DNA from: Iris pallida
Lineage: Eukaryota; Streptophyta; Magnoliopsida; Asparagales; Iridaceae
DNA: 64,000 bases
Direction of reading: 5' to 3'
Assembly: GCA_029216955.1 (NCBI GenBank)
Contig: JANAVB010016199.1
Span: 12,011,714 to 12,075,713 of the forward strand
The translations under genes and the position numbers were made by a program. Of this stretch, positions 56,726 to 64,000 are shown one piece after another (position 1 is the stretch's first letter; each line of letters opens with the position of its first letter). Below the pieces are notes generated by a model. It was given only the letters and a program-made list of their open reading frames with translations. It was not told where the DNA came from and ran no database searches.

Positions 56726-57488
56726 CTGTTCATCGTCCCGACAGCACCGAAGATGTGCTGGAACCTATGAACACAAAAATGCCATAACTTATTCATACGA
56801 AGTCGAAATCAAGCGGTTCAAAAGCCAAAATTGGATGAAATCAAATTGTCTACAATATGGAACAACTAGTTTTCGAATACAACTATGTTTGATAGACCAA
56901 AACTACGAAAATCTATAAAACTCTAGTTTTAGAAACTTAGATCTACACAAAGTAAGCCATTAAAATCAAAAACTCAAAGAACTAAACTTGTAGAGAATGA
57001 AGAGATGAACAATCTAGACTAATAATATCAAAGAAATAACAAGAAATAAAAAATGCAAGTGGTCTCTCATTTGTGCAAGATGTACTTGCCTAGGTGGGTT
57101 GGTGGGAGGAAATGAAAATGAGAATGAATGAGGAGAGAGAGAGAGGGGAAGATAATATATATAGTAGGGTTGGTGGGCTCAACTAAACCCTAATCCTAAC
57201 ATGACCTAACCATATGACTAATGACATTTTAAATGGTGCATGATACAACTAATTAAATTAATTAAATAAAAATCCTAACCATAATACGGTCTATAAATCT
57301 TATCATCGATGTAGTGAACCACGCCTACAATCAGACAAGGACAAGGGGTGGCACACAAATCTGCGATAAGATACTGTTTTATGCCATGGCCAGTTACAAA
57401 TACTGGATACATATAATCTAGATACAGGTGCCAGATACCACATACAGAAAAATTAAAAATTTACGTATTTCGGGAACATGGAGTGATA

Positions 57489-57960
57489 TCTCTACCCTCC
57501 TTGAAAGATTTTCGTCTTCGGAATTTCGATAAGGCTAGTCGAGCGCGCTCTTCGATCATGAAATACACTCAGGACATATAGCAAGCACATTTATCAAGCA
57601 ACACATGGCACACGAACAGATTACGAAAGAAACAACAATTAAGTAAAAGCACAAGCAATAATCATACTTTAGAAGAAAAGTGATTGGCAGCATACGAATA
57701 AAATATGCCTCACGAGTCAGTTGAGTAGGAATTCGTTCTCGCGGTCCTACGCTGACTGGTCCTACGTAGACTCCTAAAGTGGACAAGGGTCAATGCTTGA
57801 AATAAGTTGGTACCAATAACTTAATCAAGAACAAGAACCTATCCAGGACATACCCTCGTAGTTATGACACATGATGAATATCACGTATCACGTGATACGT
57901 GATCAGACGAGTGAGAGAAGAAAGTCTCCTTCACTCTTCGAACATAGAACTCAAGGAAAT
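57489..57960 (-). pseudogene. Element J: PPT and integrase C-terminal trace
   Basis: The PPT (CAAGGAGGGTAGAGA on the minus strand) is at 57489-57503. Sequence at 57780-57880 matches the equivalent place of element H (CTYEG.. against QLRRYIPD, 'tcgtagtt'), showing that the end of pol was kept while the rest was deleted. A perfect 24 bp palindrome lies at 57880-57903. Many stops. Confidence 0.6.
57880..57903. repeat. Perfect 24 bp palindrome centred on CACGTG
   Basis: Left half ATCACGTATCAC, right half its exact reverse complement. It lies close to the junction between gag-side and integrase-side sequence in element J. Confidence 0.95.
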
Positions 57961-58009
57961 ATAATAAATAATACTCAAAACTTACCCACATTCTGACCGC
58001 CTTTGGCTA

Positions 58010-59362
58010 ACCTCTGCTCAAATACTCCAAATTCTACCTGCCTCTGATCCTGTTGAACCCCCTGTTGTTGCCTTCCCTGGCCCTGCTACTGCAGCCTCTG
58101 CTACCCTACCTGATGCTATACTTATCGGTACATCTGAGCCTACATCCGTAATGGACGCTTGGCTAATGGCCTCACTGCTAGTGCTGGCCCTTGATACGGT
58201 GCTACCTCTGAAGCTGGTAACGCTGTAAACTGTTGATCTGGCCCTCCCAGCCTCTGTATCTATAGGCAAGTAGCAATACAGTGGTCTGAACTCCCATACT
58301 TCAAGCATTGCCCATTAGCTGAATGACACACATCCCGGGTGTGTCCTCCACTACCGTAGTAAGTACATCCCATGGGTGCCTCCTGGCGCTGCTACTCGCT
58401 CCTCGACTGCTGCTGTCGTACTGGTACTGTCACAACTATTGTGACTGATGTTGTATTACGAATACGGACGCCAGGCGCTGGTGCTGACATCCGGGGTACT
58501 GCTCCTCCTCCTTCTGTACTTTATGTACGAGACCTCTTCTGGCCTCCAGTCCTTGCTAACAACCTTTATATAGTAAGCTCGTGCTTCCGAGCCGCCTTCA
58601 ATACTGCATCGAAAGTCTGGCAGTCGTGCCCTTCTACTAATTGTAGAATCTCCAAATAAAGTCCCTGCTGGAACCTCATAGCCTTCTCTGGCTTTATAGC
58701 CACCATCGCCGGTACAAACCGACTCAGTCTGCAGAACTTTGCTGCATATCCATCCACAATCTTACCAGCCTGCTTGAGACTGATAAACCTCTGCTGAAGC
58801 TCATACCATGCTACCACGCCAATGTACTTGGCCTTGAATCTGGTACTGAAGCTATCCCAAGGTACAGGATGCCTCATTCTAAACTCTTCTGATGCCCACC
58901 AGTCGTGGGCGAGATCCTGAAGCAATAACCTGACTTGGTTAACCTTCTCTTCTGCTGGAACATTTGCTGCTACCAAAATGACCTTAATATCCTGATTTCT
59001 GGTTCTGTACCTGCTGATGATGTTGGACTGCCATCTGGTGTTGTTGGATTTCTAATAACCCCTGATAATCTGCAATAGGCCGGTGTGTCGAGTGCTACTG
59101 GTATTATCAGCATCACTGGAGGTACGGGAACCTCTGGCCTCTGCTGCTCAACTGGCTCATGTTCAATGATGTTTTCGATATGAATCTGTCCAGGTAGAGG
59201 TGTTGCCTTTTGCTGATCTCCCACTGGTCCCTGCTCTACTAGATTCTCTCCCATGCCGGCTCCTCCAACAGTCGAGAATGATATGCCCCTAAAGGAAAGG
59301 ATATAATGTATCAAAAGACAGGATGGGAAGGAATCGAGGATGATAATCAAGTTAATAATCAA
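58010..59362 (-). pseudogene. Element J gag
   Basis: Minus-strand gag. The N-terminal part runs 59362-58970. The retrotransposon gag core at 58976-58566 is one open frame with LAHDWWASEEF, WDSFSTRFKAKYIG and RFQQGLYLEI, all matching element H gag. Two zinc knuckles near 58305-58380 read CTYYGSGGHTRDVC and CLKYGSSDHCIATC; in both, the second Cys is Tyr. A stop separates the core from the knuckle part. Gag would package RNA, but both knuckles should be inactive. Confidence 0.88.
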
Positions 59363-59482
59363 GGTGGGAGAAAGAAAAGATGAATCAGAAGATCAAGGGG
59401 AACATATTTTAATTAAGACTCCTATAATCGTAACACCCCACAAGTTTGAAAATCAGGCCTGCATGGGCCACCACTAAAACCT

Positions 59483-60586
59483 TGTCATGCCCCAGTACTG
59501 AAATACGAAGAGTGACTAGGCCAGCTACTCCATATGAGGTATAAAAATGTCATACGACGATCGTGGCTGTTATAAGACTAGGGGGTACAAGCTACAATCA
59601 AGTCTCCTATGGTCTCACAGAGCATCTAAGTCTTAATCAGTCAAAGCAAGAAACAATAATTAATGAGCATATGAGATAAAGCAGTAAGGCGTCCTCGACG
59701 CTTCATCAAAATGATCATAGGGAACTAGCTTTATAAGTTAGCTAGCCTAGAGAGTCATAGGTACATAATCATATTCAGCTGCAGTCTAATTTAATTACAA
59801 TTATGCAAGAAAATAAAATATTCAAATAATCGACTAAACATGTACCGGTGGCTAAACGCCAGAAAATAAGTAATGATACTAGAGTGGTGGAGAAGAAACC
59901 CGCTCAAGTCCCCTGCCAGTCATCCTTCTAGTATGCACCATTAACGTCAGGGAGGAAGGTTGGAACCTCAGGCTCTGCTACATGATCTGGCCAAACAAAA
60001 CCAACGGGGTCAGTCCCGAATAGCAAGTACCACAAGGGAGCACAAAAGAGTGAGATAAAACCCAAGCATAAAGATAATAATAAGACTTGGCTTATGAGTC
60101 ATAGGGTGATGAAGCATCATCGAGTCCATATGGCACCATTACGACCAAACAAGGACAAACGGTGCCAATATCAAAGCTAGATGAGACTCCACCAATGGTA
60201 ATGGTCAAGTTATAAGCTTTCGGTCGTATCCTCGATCCACAGCCTGTCGTAGCACAATAGTCCAGCCCAACAACCAAACAAGGACATGGGTTGGACCACG
60301 CACCATGACAGTCTGTGTCCCTTGGATACAAACAGAAGGCACAAGAAAGTCATTTTTCAAGCGGCCAATCATTCATACAACTTTCTATATTTGGCAGAGT
60401 TATCCCCACAATGCTAATTATTGGAATCCTCAGATCGTGTCATTCCAGCAGGGCTAGCCAATCCATATATATATATATAAATATGTAGCACATGGATTAT
60501 GCACCGGTCCTCCATAAGGCTGTCGTGCTAAAACATATAACGCATAGCACATAGGAGTCGGATATAGTCATCTACCATGGGCGGAT
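59483..60586 (-). repeat. 5' LTR of element J, truncated
   Basis: Collinear with 54468-55650, ending at 'catgggcgga' where a family F LTR starts. The leader box 'tgcatgggccaccac' is just left of it (59461-59475). Hairpin modules recur at 60132-60166 and about 60244-60311 with the same loop. Confidence 0.88.
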
Positions 60587-62239
60587 TATCATGACCCGTA
60601 CCTGCTTTTTGGGATACGAATGCGTGTCTAAGCTAGCCTATGCCACAGAGTCGGCAGTAGAACGCTATCAAGCCCGCAATAAATAAATGCTCAAAATAAA
60701 CTTTATTGTTCATTCACATTTCTAAATTGATTACAATATTTACAATATTTATATTTAAAGAAAGTATAAGGTTCTTACAATTGATGTAAATGATACCATA
60801 TCTATCTAATTTCTAGGTTTCTGCCTACAAGTACACCCGTATCTTCCAAAGCTAAGTGAAGCCACAGCTAACCTGAAAAATGTTTGTTTTCAATCAGAAA
60901 TGGAACAAGCACACAAACCAACGGCAATGCGACAACATAATAGAATTCACAAGACATAAAAATAACATATGTGAGATGAAAACTAGAAAGTAACTGATGT
61001 CATGGCAAGTGGTGAAGAAAATAAGGAAACAAATAAAAGATAACTATCTATGCGTCTTAAAATATCAGTTTCGATATGTGAACGGTTAGGGGGAAATCAG
61101 GCACCCTGCACTTGTCGTGTGCAGCTACTATTCTCCACGAAAGATACGGGAGATAGTTCTGGGTAGTCCACATGTCTACTAAGATATTTTCCCTTCCGAC
61201 TAGTACTTATGGACTCGAACAAGTCACGAAACACAAAAACACGACAATCATGAAATATAATATGTAGAGATCCATGACACTAATCCGTGTAACAATGTGT
61301 CAACAAGCAAGAGCATATGTATAAACATGAAATGGAAAGACTACTACAAATCGAAAGCAATCAGAAAGTGCACTTATCTCAATCCTTGCACGAACAGAAG
61401 TCACAAGTCGAGGATGAGGGGATTGTCGATCTAGAAGCTGTCAACCTATAACATATATCATACCACGAACCATGCATGAAAACCACAAGTCAATTCTAAG
61501 GTTCTAGTTCTAAATTCTGGAATAAGTGGCTAATGGGTTAACTAATCTAATAATAGTTAATTCTGAAATAAATTACTTAAAAACCTAATTTAACCTAATA
61601 ATAATCTAAATATAATCTAAACATGCAATTTTGGCCATAAAAAGTCATGTTTCCAATTTTGAAAATCATGGCATGCAAATCGAGACGTACCATTGACTAT
61701 CTAGTCGAACGTCGTGAACTCAAGGTTTTGAAAGTACACCTTGCTAGATTTTAGTACCATAAGTGCGCTAGAATCAACTGTACCACAAATTCACGTTTTG
61801 TTCGAAAGATATCGCCGTTATGGTTAATCGTGACCAAAACAGTAATTTATCGATCAATTCTGAGTTCAACAGAATAACTAAAATACTAGATGAACAAATT
61901 AATTTTTGGGAAAAATATATGTCGTAGAGATCTGTGTTAGCTTTCCGAAACTTCAAACGGTTCGTGATTTCGATTTTCGGTCCTCCCGAAATCTCGAAAA
62001 CACCGAAACGTGTCAAGTTTCAGATAATCGACACTCTACGAATTTTACAGAAATTAAGGTTTAGAGATAAAAAAAAAATAAATTAGATATTCGAAAAGTA
62101 TACCTCAATACAAATCCAACAAAAAATGGCACACAAAAAGGAGGTCGAAGTTGTCCACAATCGCCTCGGGAAGTCGGGGGTCTCCTTGGAACAAGTTTCC
62201 TCAAAATCGGCCAGAATTAAATTAGGGTTTACTGTTCAG

Positions 62240-62240
<1 letters not shown>
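60587..62240 (+). repeat. Second family F LTR
   Basis: Starts TATCATGACCCG (the F family start TGTCACGACCCG with decay) and matches 36905-38329 in opposite orientation for about 800 bp. Beyond about 61400 the two differ. It is probably inserted in the 5' LTR of J, with CGGAT as the candidate duplication. Its right end is not identified and may lie outside the window. Confidence 0.7.

Positions 62241-62302
<62 letters not shown>
62241..62302. repeat. (AT)n microsatellite
   Basis: Pure AT array of about 60 bp. Confidence 0.96.
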
Positions 62303-62305
<3 letters not shown>

Positions 62306-62945
62306 CGGGTACAGTCAGCACCCGCTGACTGAGTGTTGCAATGGCTGATGGGTGGGCCCGGCCAGCGCTGACTGGGTATGATTGGATAATTAATTACAGA
62401 AAATGATTTAAAAACCATTCTTAGGCCAAATAAACTCAAATAAAATCCTAAAAATTCCTAAAAAATTGTAGAAAATTACAAAAACAAAGATTTTATATTT
62501 CTAATTTTTTAGAAAATCATTCGTTCCAAGATTTTATATTTTTAATTTTTAGAAAATTAAAAATTGTAGAAAATCATTATATATATATATTTTTTTTGTG
62601 TGTAGAAAATTATTATATATTGTAGAAAATCATTATATATATATATAAATATATATATAGGGCGGGTACAGTCAGCACCCGCTGACTGAGCGCTGCAATG
62701 GCTGATGGGTGGGCCCGGCCAGCGCTGACTGGGTATGATTGGATAATTAATTACATAAAATAATTTAAAAATCATTCTTAGGCCAAATAAACTCAAATAA
62801 AATCCTAAAAATTCCTAAAAAATTATAGAAAATTACAAAAACAAAGATTTTATATTTCTAATTTTTAGAAAATCATTCGTTCCAAGATTTTATATTTCTA
62901 ATTTTTAGAAAATTAAAAATTGTAGAAAATCATTCGTTCCAAGAT
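62303..62945 (+). repeat. Tandem duplication with 357 bp offset
   Basis: The unit starting GGGCGGGTACAGTCAGCACC at 62303 recurs at 62660 with few differences, followed in both by the same AT-rich sequence. Within the AT-rich part a 60-65 bp sub-repeat ('aaaatcattcgttccaag' start) occurs at about 62512, 62870 and 62925. Confidence 0.88.
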
Positions 62946-63925
62946 TTTATATTTCTAATTTTTAGTATTTAAAATTTTTTCTCAGTAAATGTTATTATAG
63001 TTTATTTCATATTTCTGGATGTGTTTTGATTTATGTGATTTCGTACTTGGGTTCTGTGTTTTGACTTTGACCAAACTTCTGAGTTTGGTTTCTAGTCTAG
63101 GGTTAGTTCCTTAGAGTTCTCTCGATTTTTTTGTCGTGGTATCGCTAGGTGAAATACTCAAACGATATCAAGTTTTCAATTGGAATAATAACTATTGTAA
63201 TTAATTAAGTTTTTTGGTTTTCTACATAACCAAGTTGATTTATAAACCACCCTGGACTTATAAAGATGCATGGCACGACCATGTACCCGACTAGGACCCA
63301 TACGCAAAAACAAAGCCCTTTATATTAGGATTTTCCAAATTTTCTTGCTTAATAGTATACTAGGCCGTTTACTACCCAGTATACTGCCAAGTATATTATT
63401 TTTCTGTTGTCAGAGGGTTTTAGCTATACATGGATTTTGTAAGCCCACTTCCCGAATATTTTTATTTTTATTTTGATTATGATTTATTTTATGGTCACTA
63501 AGGATCGTACCTAAGCTCATAAGGGAGCTATGTATCATATTGTGGCTATGTGGCCGTTAGATAGTTATATGAACAATTTTTAGCTACTTTAGATATGAAT
63601 TTTATATAATTTTTAGATATTTATTTCGTTAAATTTTATATATTTTTAAGGCTTATAATATTTATTATGAGGCCATTTGAGACTAATATGAGACAAAGTA
63701 TTTTTATTACGACTCTAGGAGGTTAATTATAATTTTTATAATTTTCTACGATTTTTCTAAAATTTTTAGATATTTATTTGGAAATATTTGGAGTTAAATT
63801 GAATTTAAATTAGTTTTTGTAATTAATTACACAGTCACTGGTACAGTCATCGCCAATGGGCCACATGTCAACCACTGTGGAGACCCAGTCAGCGGTGACT
63901 GGCTATATTAGGATATTTCCTAATA
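62303..63925. mobile_element. Possible inverted-repeat element at the window end
   Basis: The reverse complement of 62303-62400 ('gtaattaatta...acccagtcagcg...gtgctgactg...ctata') resembles 63817-63912 ('gtaattaattac...acccagtcagcggtgactggctata'). The inverted repeats are diverged and their outer ends unclear. DNA between them (62946-63816) is AT-rich without coding signal. This could instead be LTR sequence of family F. Confidence 0.35.
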
Positions 63926-64000
63926 TAGAGTCGGCTCCAAAACCGACTCTAAGCCGACCAAGCCAAGCAACTCGGCTATCTGGCCATTGGCAAATAGAGC

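Larger units (their letters stand above)
54468..57488 (-). repeat. 3' LTR of element J
   Basis: Starts TGTCATGCCCCAG; ends GAGTGATA, where CA has decayed to TA, next to the PPT. It includes two hairpin modules, an (AT)n array, and a GC-rich tandem repeat at 56340-56725. Confidence 0.88.
54468..60586 (-). mobile_element. Element J: gag-only Ty3/gypsy derivative
   Basis: A complete 3' LTR (54468-57488), a 2.0 kb interior and a truncated 5' LTR (59483-60586) that repeats the first 1.1 kb of the left one. The LTR starts TGTCATGCCCCAG. The interior has gag and a trace of integrase C-terminus, but no protease, RT or RNase H. ACAGG precedes the left LTR; the other TSD copy is not visible because the 5' LTR is cut at 60587. 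It is inserted in the LTR of K. Confidence 0.9.

Noticed and set aside
56343..56796. Cys/His-rich minus-strand frames as a novel protein
   Set aside because: They translate a 100 bp tandem repeat in an LTR; similar frames appear in several phases.

Overview
This is nuclear DNA of a flowering plant, made almost entirely of nested transposable elements. The signs are plant-type Ty3/gypsy (Tekay/RIRE2-like and Tat/Ogre-like), Ty1/copia Sirevirus and CACTA elements, (AT)n and (AAT)n arrays, and two fragments of plant-specific gene families. The captured HD-Zip fragment is very GC-rich at third codon positions, which favours a monocot, but that is inference. I see no intact host protein gene, rRNA, tRNA or CRISPR array. 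All element calls rest on motifs read by eye, paired LTRs and target-site duplications (TSDs). Layout, left to right. 1-6282: microsatellites, a dispersed repeat, probable LTR sequence, and the pol remnant of gypsy element B (minus strand). 6283-15383: element A, a non-autonomous LTR element with two ~3.9 kb LTRs around only 1.2 kb of non-coding DNA, inserted in B (TSD GGTAC). 15389-15996: the gag remnant of B. 15997 onward: Tat/Ogre-like element D (plus strand). Its LTR is split by a 2.7 kb CACTA element (16791-19472, TSD ATC) carrying pieces of an LRR receptor kinase and an HD-Zip II gene. D's long open frame runs from its primer site (19671) to 21179 and resumes in the same frame at 38335. 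The gap is a solo LTR (F, 21180-38329, TSD GGCAG) swollen by AT arrays, GC-rich insertions, foldback elements and a 9.4 kb Sirevirus (E, 27290-36724, TSD CTCTA). D continues as gag and protease to about 41387. There it abuts element K, a related Tat element on the minus strand. K is split by Tekay-like element H (42185-53502, TSD GCCCC), and K's LTR is cut by J (from 54468). J is a gag-only gypsy derivative whose 5' LTR is cut by a second F-family LTR (60587 onward). The window ends in AT-rich DNA with a 357 bp duplication and a diverged inverted repeat. Inferred order: B is older than A and D; D is older than the CACTA element and F; F is older than E; K is older than H and J; J is older than the second F-type LTR. 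Every coding region is broken by stops, frameshifts or lost catalytic residues, so nothing here is predicted to be autonomous. The most interesting signals are the gene-capturing CACTA element, a hairpin family with a shared loop in two different LTR families, about 25 copies of an ATGCGGCT motif in each LTR of H, a leader box shared by three gypsy families, and a 305 bp organelle-like insertion present in only one LTR of H.
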